The translations under genes and the position numbers were made by a program. Under the pieces are notes generated by a model, which did no database searches, was not told the DNA's origin, and was given only the letters and a program-made list of their open reading frames with translations. Shown here piece after piece: positions 34,664 through 43,676 of a stretch of DNA of 44,209 nucleotides (position 1 is its first letter; every line of letters begins with the position of its first letter). The DNA comes from Muribaculaceae bacterium (lineage in GTDB: Bacteria > Bacteroidota > Bacteroidia > Bacteroidales > Muribaculaceae), in the NCBI GenBank assembly GCA_022510465.1, contig JAFLTJ010000011.1, positions 1 to 44,209 on the forward strand, in the 5' to 3' direction.

Positions 34664-35511
34664 TACTGATAGCCGATTGTGGAAGCACCAAGATAGACTG
34701 GTGTTTGATTAACAACAATGAGATAGTAGAACGTATAAACACTACGGGTATAAACGCGATGATGCTAAGCCGCGACGAGATAGCTGCGCGCATAGCCGCC
34801 GAGCTTGGCCCGGAGCTGAAAACGCCGGTGGAAAGCATTGACGCTGTATATTTCTACGGCGCCGGGTGTATCTCGGAGGAGGTGTGTTCAAATGTAGCGT
34901 CGGCAATCTCGGAGACGGTGCCCGCCCCTGTAATCGAGGTGGCTACCGACCTGCTTGCTGCTGCCCGTGCCCTGTGCGGACATGAACCGGGTATAGCCTG
35001 CATAATAGGAACAGGCTCAAATTCATGCTACTATGACGGAAAAAAGATTGTGGACAATGTGTCGCCATTAGGGTACATATTGGGCGATGAAGGCTCGGGG
35101 GCAGTGTTGGGTAAACTGCTGGTTGGTGATGTGTTGAAAAATGTTTTGCCGGCACATCTGTGCAAGAGTTTTCTTGAAGAATACAAAACAGACCGATTGG
35201 AGATAATACGCCGGGTGTACCGTGAGCCCGGAGCAAACAGATTCTTGGCCTCGCTGTCGCCGTTTTTGCTTAAACACATCGACGAGCCATCGGTTCACAG
35301 CTTAGTGCTGAATGCGTTCAAGTCATTTTTTGTCAGAAATATCCATAATTATGAGGGGTATGAAAAGCTTCCGGTTAATTTTGTCGGTTCGATAGCTTGT
35401 TACTACTCGGATGTATTGACCGAAGCGGCTTCGTTGGCCGGATGTAAAGTTGGTATAATACTCAAAAGCCCGATGGAGGGATTGATAAAGTTCCATGCCA
35501 GGGCTTTATAA
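34660..35511 (+). CDS. murK: BadF/BcrA-type sugar kinase, probable MurNAc kinase
   Basis: A 283-residue ASKHA-fold kinase of the N-acetylglucosamine kinase group. It carries ADCGSTKIDW at residues 5-14 (phosphate 1 loop), CIIGTGSNSCYYDG near residue 110 (phosphate 2) and GYILGDEGSGAVLGK near 132. The family phosphorylates GlcNAc or MurNAc at C6. Lying between murT and murQ, it most likely makes MurNAc-6-phosphate, as in Tannerella. It overlaps murT by 4 bases. The gap to murQ is 55 bases and contains an internal promoter, so the kinase may end one transcription block while murQ can be read independently. Confidence 0.88.
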   Translation: MILIADCGSTKIDWCLINNNEIVERINTTGINAMMLSRDEIAARIAAELGPELKTPVESIDAVYFYGAGCISEEVCSNVASAISETVPAPVIEVATDLLAAARALCGHEPGIACIIGTGSNSCYYDGKKIVDNVSPLGYILGDEGSGAVLGKLLVGDVLKNVLPAHLCKSFLEEYKTDRLEIIRRVYREPGANRFLASLSPFLLKHIDEPSVHSLVLNAFKSFFVRNIHNYEGYEKLPVNFVGSIACYYSDVLTEAASLAGCKVGIILKSPMEGLIKFHARAL

Positions 35512-35525
35512 TCAGATATTTTTTG

Positions 35526-35533
35526 TACCTTTG
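35526..35533 (+). promoter_or_regulatory. Internal promoter before murQ
   Basis: TACCTTTG is a perfect -7 match 33 bases upstream of the murQ ATG. CTTT at 35504-35507, 18 bases upstream, is a weak -33 element. It would allow murQ and the four-gene tail to be transcribed separately from the rest of the operon. Confidence 0.6.
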
Positions 35534-35566
35534 CAAACTGAATAATTCAACACCATCGTTAGTATT

Positions 35567-36397
35567 ATGGCATTTGTTAAAATCAGCGAGCAAGATTCGC
35601 TATACAATGACCTTGAAAAGAAATCGGTAGGAGAACTATTAAGAGACATAAACAACGAGGACAAGAAAGTTGCCCTTGCTGTGGAGAAAGCACTGCCGGC
35701 AGTAGAGAAGTTGGTAACGGAGTTGGTGTCGCGCATGAAGCGCGGCGGCCGTCTTTTCTATATCGGCGCCGGAACGTCGGGTCGCCTTGGTGTTCTTGAC
35801 GCGTCGGAGATACCTCCTACATTTGGAATGGACCCGTCGTGGGTCATAGGCTTGATAGCCGGAGGTGATACCGCGCTGCGTAATCCGGTAGAGAAAGCAG
35901 AGGATGATACGACTCAAGGTTGGCGTGACTTGCAGGAATTCAATATCGGTGAGCTTGATACGGTAGTAGGTATAGCCGCGTCGGGTACAACGCCCTACGT
36001 GATAGGCGCGTTGGAGGATTGTCGCCGTCACGGGATATTAACGGCTGCAATTACGAGCAATCCGGATGCGCCTGTCAGCCAGGCTGCCGATATTGCAATA
36101 GAAATGGTTGTAGGACCGGAGTTTGTAACGGGTAGCTCCCGAATGAAATCGGGCACCGGGCAGAAGATGATATGCAACATGATTACCACCGCCACAATGA
36201 TACAGCTTGGGCGTGTCAAGGGGAACAAGATGGTTAACATGCAGTTGTCGAATGCCAAGCTGGTTGACCGCGGAACGCGTATGCTCGTTGCTGAACTGGG
36301 ATTGGAGTATGATGACGCCCGCAGGCTTCTGTTGCTGCATGGCTCGGTTAAGAAGGCTTCGGATGCATATAACGCTGACCATAAACAGGAGGCATGA
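35567..36397 (+). CDS. murQ: N-acetylmuramic acid 6-phosphate etherase
   Basis: Splits MurNAc-6-P into GlcNAc-6-P and D-lactate in the cytoplasm. It is 276 residues, close to the usual length of about 300. The SIS sugar-phosphate isomerase fold begins with FYIGAGTSGRLG near residue 64. ASEIPPTFG carries E81, which corresponds to a proposed catalytic glutamate. Further conserved blocks are GIAASGTTPYV, GPEFVTGSSRMKSGTGQKM and GNKMVNMQLSNAKL. It overlaps the SGNH gene by 4 bases. D-lactate from this reaction can be oxidised by the dehydrogenase encoded at 30695. Confidence 0.97.
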   Translation: MAFVKISEQDSLYNDLEKKSVGELLRDINNEDKKVALAVEKALPAVEKLVTELVSRMKRGGRLFYIGAGTSGRLGVLDASEIPPTFGMDPSWVIGLIAGGDTALRNPVEKAEDDTTQGWRDLQEFNIGELDTVVGIAASGTTPYVIGALEDCRRHGILTAAITSNPDAPVSQAADIAIEMVVGPEFVTGSSRMKSGTGQKMICNMITTATMIQLGRVKGNKMVNMQLSNAKLVDRGTRMLVAELGLEYDDARRLLLLHGSVKKASDAYNADHKQEA

Positions 36398-37059
36398 TGG
36401 GTGTAGTCAAACGTATATTGATTGTCGTCGCAATAGCGATGGCGGCCGTAGCGGTGTCGGCAAAAGACCGTGGCGGCCTGTGGGGTCAGCGTGCCTCGCT
36501 GTTTGAACTACTGCCGGTGGATTCGACTGACATAGTGTTTTTGGGCAATTCGATAACCCATTACTGTGAATGGCACGAGTTGCTTGGAATGCAGAATGTG
36601 AAAAACCGCGGAATCAGCGGGGATGTAGTCGACGGTTTTTATGACCGTCTTGAGCCGGTAGTCAAGGGTCATCCGCGAAAAATATTCGTGATGGGCGGTA
36701 TCAATGATATTTCCCATAAACTTAGCGCAGACTCGGTGGCGACGCTTATGGCGAATTTGCTTGACTATATCATTGAAAATACTCCAACGACAGAGATTTT
36801 TCTTCAATCGGCCTTGCCTATTAACAATGATTTCAACAGGTTTAAGAGCCTGACAGGGACTGAGCAGGTTGTAATTGATTATAACCGACGCCTTGAACAA
36901 CTGGCTGAGGAGCGGGGTATTACGTTTATCAACCTTTTCCCGCTTTTTGCTAACGAGGAGGGTAAGCTCGACCCGATTTATACCAACGACGGGCTGCACC
37001 TGCTGGGGAATGCCTATATAAAATGGCGCGATTATATACTTCCGTACGTAAATCGTTGA
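36394..37059 (+). CDS. Secreted SGNH/GDSL hydrolase
   Basis: A 221-residue protein with a signal peptide (ends AVSA near residue 23). SGNH blocks are complete: FLGNSITHY with nucleophile S53, a glycine block in NRGISGD, GGINDIS near residue 103, and the catalytic D199-x-x-H202 in DGLHLLG. Such enzymes are esterases or lipases; peptidoglycan O-acetyl esterases belong to the same group. Its 4-base overlap with murQ suggests a related task, for example removing O-acetyl groups so that muramidases can act (inference). Confidence 0.88.
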   Translation: MMGVVKRILIVVAIAMAAVAVSAKDRGGLWGQRASLFELLPVDSTDIVFLGNSITHYCEWHELLGMQNVKNRGISGDVVDGFYDRLEPVVKGHPRKIFVMGGINDISHKLSADSVATLMANLLDYIIENTPTTEIFLQSALPINNDFNRFKSLTGTEQVVIDYNRRLEQLAEERGITFINLFPLFANEEGKLDPIYTNDGLHLLGNAYIKWRDYILPYVNR

Positions 37060-37077
37060 AGTTGCGTTTATATCGAT

Positions 37078-38298
37078 ATGGATGAATCCAAACAGCTGAT
37101 TTTGATTAATATATCGGGACAAGACCATCCCGGAGTAACATCTGCACTGACCGAGATATTAGGGCGTTATGACGCCCGTATACTTGACATTGGTCAGGCC
37201 GACATTCATCACACGCTCTCGCTGGGTATTCTGTTTATGACCACCGAGTCGAAAGCCGGCGACATTATGAAAGATTTGTTGCTGAAAGCGTATGAACTGA
37301 ATGTAAATATCAGATTTACACCAATTTCGCCCGAAAAATATGACAACTGGGTGTCGATGCAAGGGAAGAATCGTTGGATTATTACTTTGCTTGGCCGGGT
37401 GCTGTCGGCCCGACACATCGCTATGGTTACAAAGGAGATTAGTGACCAGAGTCTGAATATAGATGCTATTCAGCGATTGACAGGGCGAGTTCCGCTGGGC
37501 GGCAGCGCGGATGGATATTCCAAATCGTGTGTCGAATTTTCGGTGAGGGGCAATCCACGCGATTACCGGGCAATGCAGGAGCGCTTTATGCAGATTGCGA
37601 CAAACGAGGATTTTGACATATCGCTGCAGGAGGATACGATGTATCGGCGCTTTCGTCGGTTGGTGTGCTTTGATATGGACTCAACACTGATAAAGACGGA
37701 GGTTATAGATGAACTGGCCGAGCGCGCCGGTGTGGGCGATAAGGTTAGAGCTATAACCGAGCGTGCAATGCGCGGAGAGATAGATTTCAGGGAAAGTTTT
37801 GCCGAGCGAGTTGCTTTGCTTAAGGGCCTCGACGAGAGTGTGTTGAGCGAGATTGCCGAGAATCTGCCTGTCACGGAGGGGGTTGACCGGATGATGAATG
37901 TTTTGAAACGCGCCGGGTTTAAGACGGCGATATTGTCGGGCGGTTTTACCTATTTCGGGAACTATCTGAAACAAAAATTTGGTTTTGATTACGTATATGC
38001 CAATGAGCTTGAGATAGTTGACGGAAAGTTGACCGGCCGTTATCTTGGCGACATTGTAGACGGCCGTCGTAAGGCTGAGTTGCTGAGACTGCTGGCGCAA
38101 TTTGAAAATATTGATATAGAGCAAACAATAGCCGTTGGCGACGGTGCTAACGACTTGCCTATGCTGGCCGAAGCTGGGCTTGGAATAGCGTTTCACGCCA
38201 AACCTAAGGTGAAAGCAACGGCCGAACAGTCAATCTCGACTATCGGTCTTGACGGTGTGTTGTATTTTATAGGCTTTAAGGATTCGTTCATTCAATGA
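37078..38298 (+). CDS. serB: Phosphoserine phosphatase with N-terminal ACT domains
   Basis: Final step of serine synthesis: phosphoserine to serine. It is 406 residues, the long form with two N-terminal ACT-like regulatory domains (about 1-175), like the mycobacterial SerB2 type. The HAD domain starts with DMDSTLIKTEVIDELAE near residue 200 (nucleophile and acid aspartates). It ends with VGDGANDLPMLAEAGLGIAF near 352-370. ACT domains usually sense amino acids, so feedback by serine is likely. It lies 18 bases after the SGNH gene and overlaps the CapA gene by 4 bases, so it is embedded in the salvage operon without an obvious functional link. Confidence 0.95.
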   Translation: MDESKQLILINISGQDHPGVTSALTEILGRYDARILDIGQADIHHTLSLGILFMTTESKAGDIMKDLLLKAYELNVNIRFTPISPEKYDNWVSMQGKNRWIITLLGRVLSARHIAMVTKEISDQSLNIDAIQRLTGRVPLGGSADGYSKSCVEFSVRGNPRDYRAMQERFMQIATNEDFDISLQEDTMYRRFRRLVCFDMDSTLIKTEVIDELAERAGVGDKVRAITERAMRGEIDFRESFAERVALLKGLDESVLSEIAENLPVTEGVDRMMNVLKRAGFKTAILSGGFTYFGNYLKQKFGFDYVYANELEIVDGKLTGRYLGDIVDGRRKAELLRLLAQFENIDIEQTIAVGDGANDLPMLAEAGLGIAFHAKPKVKATAEQSISTIGLDGVLYFIGFKDSFIQ

Positions 38299-39425
38299 AA
38301 TTGAGTAGGATGTTGATGCCGGTGGTGCTTGTGGCTGTAGTTGCCGGCAGTTGTATTGCGCGGCATGACAGTGAGGCGGCCGACGGTGGCGATATTGTAG
38401 CCGACGTTCAGGCTGATACGGCAAGAATATTGCCAAAAACCGTAACAGTTGCATTTACAGGTGACATAATGATGGGAACAACGTATCCCGATTCGATTCA
38501 CGGCACCCATCTGCCGCCCGATGGGGGTAGGCATATTTTTGACGATGTGCGGGAGGTAATATCGTCGGCTGATTTTGCAGGCGGCAATTTGGAGGGGTGT
38601 TTTCTGAACGGACCCGGAAAGCGTCGGCCTATGACCAACCCCAAGACCTACTTCATTTTTAGAATGCCACCGGAATATGTTCAAAATCTGCTTGATGCGG
38701 GATATGATTTCGTCGGGATTGCCAATAATCATATAAATGACTTTGGCGAACCAGGCCGGGCGTCGACCATGAAAACGCTGGCAGAGGCCGGATTGGCGCA
38801 TGCGGGCTTGAAGAATCGATGTGAAACGGCCTACGTGGAGCGAGGCGGCGTTGTTTTTGGAGTGGCACAAGTGGGTCACGGGGACAACAATGTGGATGTG
38901 AACGACCTTGACGAGGTTAGACGAGTGGTGAAGCAGATGCGCGACTCGGCCGATATAGTGATATTGTCGTTTCACGGAGGTGCAGAGGGTAGCGGACACA
39001 CTCATGTGCCGGGGACTCTGGAGTATTATGTCGGGGAAAGGCGTGGCGACGTGAAAGCTGTGGCCCACGCGGCTATCGATGCCGGCGCGGATGTGGTTTT
39101 CGGTCACGGGCCGCACGTTGTCAGAGCCGCCGAGTTATACAAAGGCCATGTGATTTTCTATTCGTTAGGGAATTTCTGCACTCCTTACCGGATGGGTATT
39201 GCGGGGCTGACCGGACACGCACCGGTGGCTGTGGTTGAGATAGATATGAACGGGAAATTTGTGGGCGGCAAAATACATTCGTTCATTCAGAAGCGAGGTC
39301 TGGGGCCGCGGCGCGACTCATCTAACGCGGCAGCGCGGCAGATTAGGACTCTTTCGGAGCAAGATTTCCCCGAATCGCAGTTGCGAATAGCCGATGACGG
39401 GGAACTTTCGGTTGGGGTGTGGTGA
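38295..39425 (+). CDS. CapA-family metallophosphatase-like lipoprotein
   Basis: A 376-residue protein with a lipoprotein signal (ends VVAGSC, Cys at residue 20), so it is membrane-anchored outside the cytoplasm. The CapA/PgsA fold, related to calcineurin-like phosphatases, shows all metal-site blocks: FTGDIMMG near residue 55, GNLEGC near 97, GIANNHINDFG near 141, SFHGGAEGSGHTH near 225 and GHGPHVV near 270. In Bacillus CapA serves poly-gamma-glutamate capsule assembly; no other capsule gene is here, so that role is doubtful. It is last in the operon, overlapping serB by 4 bases, and converges on lptB with 24 bases between them. Confidence 0.9.
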   Translation: MKLSRMLMPVVLVAVVAGSCIARHDSEAADGGDIVADVQADTARILPKTVTVAFTGDIMMGTTYPDSIHGTHLPPDGGRHIFDDVREVISSADFAGGNLEGCFLNGPGKRRPMTNPKTYFIFRMPPEYVQNLLDAGYDFVGIANNHINDFGEPGRASTMKTLAEAGLAHAGLKNRCETAYVERGGVVFGVAQVGHGDNNVDVNDLDEVRRVVKQMRDSADIVILSFHGGAEGSGHTHVPGTLEYYVGERRGDVKAVAHAAIDAGADVVFGHGPHVVRAAELYKGHVIFYSLGNFCTPYRMGIAGLTGHAPVAVVEIDMNGKFVGGKIHSFIQKRGLGPRRDSSNAAARQIRTLSEQDFPESQLRIADDGELSVGVW

Positions 39426-39449
39426 CCGACAGACCGTTACCGAGCGCGA

Positions 39450-40265
39450 TTAATCGTGATTGAATTTTTTACGGATGAATGTGAAGTTGCGGCCAAGGTA
39501 TTTTTCGCGAACAATTGGGTTTTGGGCAAGCTCTTCGCTGGTTCCCTGGAATAGGATTCGCCCGTCGAAAAGGAGGTAGGCGCGGTCGGTAATCGACAGA
39601 GTTTCGGGGGCGTTGTGGTCGGTAATGAGAATGCCGATGTTTTTCTCTTTCAGTTTGTAAACAACTTCCTGAATGTCTTCAACGGCAATAGGGTCGACTC
39701 CTGCAAAGGGTTCGTCGAGCATGATGAACTTTGGGTTTATGGCGAGGCACCGTGCAATCTCGGTTCGACGACGCTCGCCACCCGAAAGGCGGTCTCCGAG
39801 GTTGTGTCTTACTTTCTGAAGATTAAATTCCTCGATAAGGCTTTCAAGCTTTTCGCGTTGATACTCGGGCGTGGTATCGGTCATTTCAAGAACGGCGCGA
39901 ATATTGTTTTCGACGCTAAGTTTACGAAATACCGAAGCTTCCTGGGCGAGATACCCGATTCCGGCACGCGCGCGCTTGTAAACGGGGTATTTTGTGATGT
40001 TGTTGTCGCTAAGGAATATTTCCCCTTCATTGGGGGTTATCAGACCAACGGTCATGTAGAAAGTTGTGGTTTTTCCAGCGCCGTTTGGACCGAGCAGACC
40101 TACGATTTCACCTTGCCTGACGTTTATGGAAACGTGGTTTACAACGGTTCGCTGTCCGTATTTTTTGACGAGGTTTTCGGTTCGCAGTACGGCCGATTCA
40201 GAGTTTTGGATTGTAGATGTATCGGCCGGCGGAGTATGCGGTTGATTGTTGATGTTCTCGCTCAT
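39450..40265 (-). CDS. lptB: LPS export ABC transporter ATP-binding protein
   Basis: Cytoplasmic ATPase that powers LPS extraction from the inner membrane with LptF/LptG. It is 271 residues with an N-terminal extension of about 25 polar residues. Walker A is GPNGAGKTT at 59-67, the Q-loop region is YLAQEASVFRKLS, the signature LSGGERRR is near 162, Walker B is FIMLDEPFAGVDP, and the H-loop is ITDHN. The strict LptB-type Q-loop and signature separate it from LivF-type proteins. It follows udk by 9 bases on the same strand, so the two are likely one unit. The partner genes lptF/G are not in the window. Confidence 0.95.
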   Translation of the reverse strand: MSENINNQPHTPPADTSTIQNSESAVLRTENLVKKYGQRTVVNHVSINVRQGEIVGLLGPNGAGKTTTFYMTVGLITPNEGEIFLSDNNITKYPVYKRARAGIGYLAQEASVFRKLSVENNIRAVLEMTDTTPEYQREKLESLIEEFNLQKVRHNLGDRLSGGERRRTEIARCLAINPKFIMLDEPFAGVDPIAVEDIQEVVYKLKEKNIGILITDHNAPETLSITDRAYLLFDGRILFQGTSEELAQNPIVREKYLGRNFTFIRKKFNHD

Positions 40266-40274
40266 TGTGAAGTG

Positions 40275-40907
40275 TCACTTAGTTGTCGCGGTGTTTGTAT
40301 TACCGATTCGGCCGGCTATGTAGTCGGTCAATATGTTTATAGCCACAGTGTTATTGCCACCTTGCGGCACGATAAGGTCGGCAAACCGTTTTGCCGGCTC
40401 GATATACATCTGGTGCATGGGTTTTAGAACGTCTTGGTATCGGTTTATGACCATCATGGGGGTTCGGCCACGCTCGACGCAATCTCTTGATATTACGCGA
40501 ATAAGGCGGTCGTCGGGGTCGGCGTCAACGAATACCTTGACATCCATTACGTCTCTCATAGACTGCATGCTTAGAACTAAAATACCCTCGACGATGACAA
40601 CGTCGCATGGCTTTATCTCAATTGTTTTTTCCTGCCGGGTGCACGTGAGGTAGGAGTAGGTAGGCATTTGTATTGTCTCGCCTTGCTTGAGGAGCCTGAT
40701 GTGTTGCTCGAGCAGCGACCACTCAATAGCCGCGGGCTCGTCAAAGTTTATTTTGGAGCGTTCTTCGGGGGGGATGTGAGAGGAGTCCTTGTAGTAGGAA
40801 TCTTGCGGAATGACGGCAACCTCACCGGGAGGCAGGGATTTTATTATTTTGTTTACGACGGTTGTTTTTCCGGAGCCAGTACCGCCGGCGATACCGATTA
40901 TTAGCAT
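40275..40907 (-). CDS. udk: Uridine kinase
   Basis: Phosphorylates uridine and cytidine to the monophosphates in nucleoside salvage. It is 210 residues from the ATG at 40907. A TTG at 40934 in frame is rejected because it lies inside the -7 box. The P-loop GGTGSGKTT is at about residues 8-16. DSYYKDSS and NFDEPAA follow, then the Asp-rich DVKVFVDADPDDRLIRVISRD block. It has its own promoter and leads directly into lptB. Confidence 0.95.
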   Translation of the reverse strand: MLIIGIAGGTGSGKTTVVNKIIKSLPPGEVAVIPQDSYYKDSSHIPPEERSKINFDEPAAIEWSLLEQHIRLLKQGETIQMPTYSYLTCTRQEKTIEIKPCDVVIVEGILVLSMQSMRDVMDVKVFVDADPDDRLIRVISRDCVERGRTPMMVINRYQDVLKPMHQMYIEPAKRFADLIVPQGGNNTVAINILTDYIAGRIGNTNTATTK

Positions 40908-40931
40908 TTTTGTGTTGTTTTTTTGTTTTTG

Positions 40932-40962
40932 CAAATTTAGTAAAACCGGAATATACTTGCAA
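40932..40962 (-). promoter_or_regulatory. Promoter of udk-lptB
   Basis: On the minus strand TAAATTTG (40939-40932) is a consensus -7 box, and TTG (40962-40960) is spaced 20 bases upstream. The start is predicted near 40925, leaving a leader of about 18 bases before the ATG at 40907. Confidence 0.65.
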
Positions 40963-40996
40963 TAGTGATTGACTGATTGCTCTTGCCCGGCCGGGT

Positions 40997-43471
40997 TTAA
41001 TCGAACTCGACGACTGTTATGCCGGCACCGCCGAGGCGTATGTCTTCGTCGTGAACCCGGGTTATGCCTGGAACAGAAGCGAGGTATTGGCGGATACTCT
41101 GACGCAGGGCTCCGGTGCCGGTGCCGTGGAGGATGCGCACACGCGATGATTCAAACTGCATAGCGTCGTCGATGAAGTAGGTTATAGCCTGAATGGCTTC
41201 GTCGACTCTCATGCCTCTGACGTCGATTTCCTGCTTGAACCGCAGCTGCCGGTTGCGAATGGCGTCGGTGGTGGCCGATGTGAGGAATGATGACTTGCGG
41301 GCGCCGGTGTCGGGTTTTGCGATTGTGGGCGTCAGTCGGCTTGACTGAACGGTTGTTTTTATCATTCCGAAAGTTACCGTGGCTTTGTCCCCCTGTATTT
41401 CGGTTATTGTTCCGACGGTTCCTTCACCGTCGAGGCGCACGTTCATTCCCGGCCGGAGTGTCGTGTCGGCGGTGACGGCGCTTGACGCGGCGGCTTTTTT
41501 AGAGCGTTTTTTTGGCGCCTTATTGAGCAGCGGATGACGGTTGGCGATGTCGGTGGTTTCGGAGGTTAGGCGGGTTTGCTTTTCTTTCAGTTTTCGGCGT
41601 GCTTCAAGCGTTTTTTCACGCTCGGCCTGCGCGCGTTTAATGTCGTGAATAGTCCGTTCGATTGACGCGTTGCTTTGGGCTATGATTTTTTCGGCTTGCT
41701 GTCGCGCGTCGTCGATTATTTCCCGTCGGTTTTGCCGAAGGGTTTCGGCCTCGGTTTGGTATTTCTCGAGGATTGTTTCAAGTTTTTTTTCTTTTAACTT
41801 GATGGCGTTTCGTTTGTTTTCCCAATAACGCTTGTCGCGGGCGATGTCGAGGAGATATTTGTCAAGGTTTATGTAGTCGCTGCCGACGATTTGTGAAGCG
41901 GCGTCGATGATGGTTGCGGGGAGCCCGATTTTGCGGGCGATTTCAATGGCAAAAGAGCTGCCCGGATTCCCAATCGACAGTTTGAAAAGCGGTTGCATCA
42001 GATGACGGTCGTATAGCATAGAGCCGTTAATCATCCCGTCGGTGTCTTCGGCAAACTGCTTGAGATTCTGGTAGTGGGTGGTTACGACGCCCCACATTTT
42101 TTGGTTGTTGAAGTAGTCAAGAATGGCTTGGGCGATTGCACCGCCGATTTGGGGCTCGGTTCCGCCGCCAAATTCGTCAATCAGCAGCAACGATGAGGGG
42201 TTGCCGTGGCGGAGCATCAGTTTCATGTTGCGAAGATGGGAGCTGTAGGTGCTGAGGTCGTCTTCAATCGACTGGTCATCGCCGATATCCACGAAAATGT
42301 CGTCGAAAATACCGAAACGGGAGTTGCTGTACACAGGTGGCAGCATGCCACATTGGAGCATGTATTGAAGGGTTCCTACTGTCTTGAGACAAACCGATTT
42401 GCCGCCGGCATTGGGGCCTGAAATTATCAGCAATCTCGCGTTTGGAGTCAGGGTTATGTCGAGCGGAATAATTTCTTTTTGCTGTCGTTGGAGCGATAAT
42501 TTCAAGACGGGATGGCAGGCGTGGTACCATTCGAGGTCGGTTTCGCTTGCTACGGCCGGGCGCTCGCCGTCGGTCTGGATAGCGTACATGGCCTTTGCGC
42601 GGATGAAATCGAACAGGGCGAGAATGGCTGCGCTTTCCAAAATGGCGGGGATTGAGGGTCGTATTTCGGCGGCGATTGATGTCATTATCCGTGCAATTTC
42701 ACGCCGTTCATCCATTTCAAGTTGCCTGATTCTGTTGTTTGCCTCGACGATTTCGGCCGGTTCGATGAAGATTGTTTTGCCGGAAGCGCTTTCGTCGTGT
42801 ACTATGCCGCTGATTCGGCGTTTGTTCATCGGGGCGACCGGCAGCACGAGGCGGCCGTCGCGAATGGCCGGGGTTGTGTCGTGCTCTACAAGCCCGTCGG
42901 ATATGGCGCGTGCGATGACCCGTCGCATTATCGAGTTGACGGTTCCGGTTGACGCCCGGAGGTCGGAACGAATCTGAGAGAGCAGGGGGGAGGCGTTGTC
43001 TTTAACGTTGCCGTATTTGTCGATAATTCGGTCGATTGCGCTGACTAACGCGGGGAACGGAGTCAGTTGCCGAACGTGGGAGTCGAGGTCGGGGTATGGT
43101 GTTGCCGAGGATTGGTCGTCGGAGTCGGTGTCGCGTAATTTCTCGAAATACTGCGCAATGAGAGCCATGGTGGTAAGCATGGACCGAACGGATAGCAGGT
43201 CGTGGGGCGGGAGAGATGTACCGGCGGGGATAATGCTGTTCAGTATTGGCGTTGCATCGGAGAGTTGGTCGATTGGGACCGGATTGTCGCTTTGCAGAAT
43301 TTGTTTCATTTGGGCGACGCAATCGATGGAATGGGTTATCTCGTTGAAACTCGTTGAGAAGTTCATGCTATCGACCAGGCCGGTTCCAAGCGGAGATATG
43401 CAGAGCTTTTTGACCGCGTCGCGAATGGGCGCAAAACCAATTTTTTCTTCTATGTTGGATGGATAAATCAT
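40997..43471 (-). CDS. mutS2: MutS2 family ATPase/endonuclease with Smr domain
   Basis: MutS2 proteins act on branched DNA or on collided ribosomes; they are not mismatch-repair enzymes. It is 824 residues. The N-terminal core (about 1-320) opens with YPSNIEEKIGF. The ATPase has Walker A GPNAGGKSVCLKT near residue 353 and Walker B LLLIDEFGGGTEP near 427. A coiled coil (about 515-640) is rich in K, E and R. The KOW-like linker RPGMNVRLDGEGTVG is near 670. The C-terminal Smr nuclease domain (about 745-824) has DVRGMRVDEA and ILHGTGTGALR. It has its own promoter in the gap shared with the divergent partial gene. Confidence 0.96.
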   Translation of the reverse strand: MIYPSNIEEKIGFAPIRDAVKKLCISPLGTGLVDSMNFSTSFNEITHSIDCVAQMKQILQSDNPVPIDQLSDATPILNSIIPAGTSLPPHDLLSVRSMLTTMALIAQYFEKLRDTDSDDQSSATPYPDLDSHVRQLTPFPALVSAIDRIIDKYGNVKDNASPLLSQIRSDLRASTGTVNSIMRRVIARAISDGLVEHDTTPAIRDGRLVLPVAPMNKRRISGIVHDESASGKTIFIEPAEIVEANNRIRQLEMDERREIARIMTSIAAEIRPSIPAILESAAILALFDFIRAKAMYAIQTDGERPAVASETDLEWYHACHPVLKLSLQRQQKEIIPLDITLTPNARLLIISGPNAGGKSVCLKTVGTLQYMLQCGMLPPVYSNSRFGIFDDIFVDIGDDQSIEDDLSTYSSHLRNMKLMLRHGNPSSLLLIDEFGGGTEPQIGGAIAQAILDYFNNQKMWGVVTTHYQNLKQFAEDTDGMINGSMLYDRHLMQPLFKLSIGNPGSSFAIEIARKIGLPATIIDAASQIVGSDYINLDKYLLDIARDKRYWENKRNAIKLKEKKLETILEKYQTEAETLRQNRREIIDDARQQAEKIIAQSNASIERTIHDIKRAQAEREKTLEARRKLKEKQTRLTSETTDIANRHPLLNKAPKKRSKKAAASSAVTADTTLRPGMNVRLDGEGTVGTITEIQGDKATVTFGMIKTTVQSSRLTPTIAKPDTGARKSSFLTSATTDAIRNRQLRFKQEIDVRGMRVDEAIQAITYFIDDAMQFESSRVRILHGTGTGALRQSIRQYLASVPGITRVHDEDIRLGGAGITVVEFD

Positions 43472-43498
43472 TCAATAGGGTGGTAAAAGGGGTTGGTT

Positions 43499-43517
43499 CA
43501 TGGCGGAGGGTGCCATG
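43499..43517 (-). promoter_or_regulatory. Small hairpin in the mutS2 leader
   Basis: A perfect 6-bp inverted repeat, CATGGC and GCCATG, around a 7-base loop, lies between the predicted mutS2 start (near 43521) and the ATG at 43471. It would sit at the very 5' end of the mRNA, where such stems often protect transcripts from decay. Role unproven. Confidence 0.3.
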
Positions 43518-43527
43518 ATAAACTGTG

Positions 43528-43558
43528 CAAATTTACAAAAATCAATAAAAAGCGGCAA
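43528..43558 (-). promoter_or_regulatory. mutS2: Promoter of mutS2
   Basis: On the minus strand TAAATTTG (43535-43528) has TTG (43558-43556) 20 bases upstream, a consensus pair. This lies in the 371-base divergent gap 43472-43842. The middle of the gap (43559-43676) shows no recognisable feature. Confidence 0.65.
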
Positions 43559-43676
43559 TATTGATAAAAACAGAGAGAGGGGAGTAGAGAAGTTAAGATA
43601 GTGGAATATCAGGCATGTAGGTGTTTCGGGATGGTTGAGGCGAATGTTAAAAAGCGATAAATATTCACGGCGGGTC

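Noticed and set aside
38295-39425. CapA homology as evidence of a poly-gamma-glutamate capsule locus
   Set aside because: No capB, capC or capE-like gene is present, and the gene is the tail of the salvage operon.
40908-40934. TTG start for udk adding nine K/Q/N residues
   Set aside because: The TTG is part of the -7 promoter box, so it would not be transcribed; the P-loop begins normally after the ATG at 40907.
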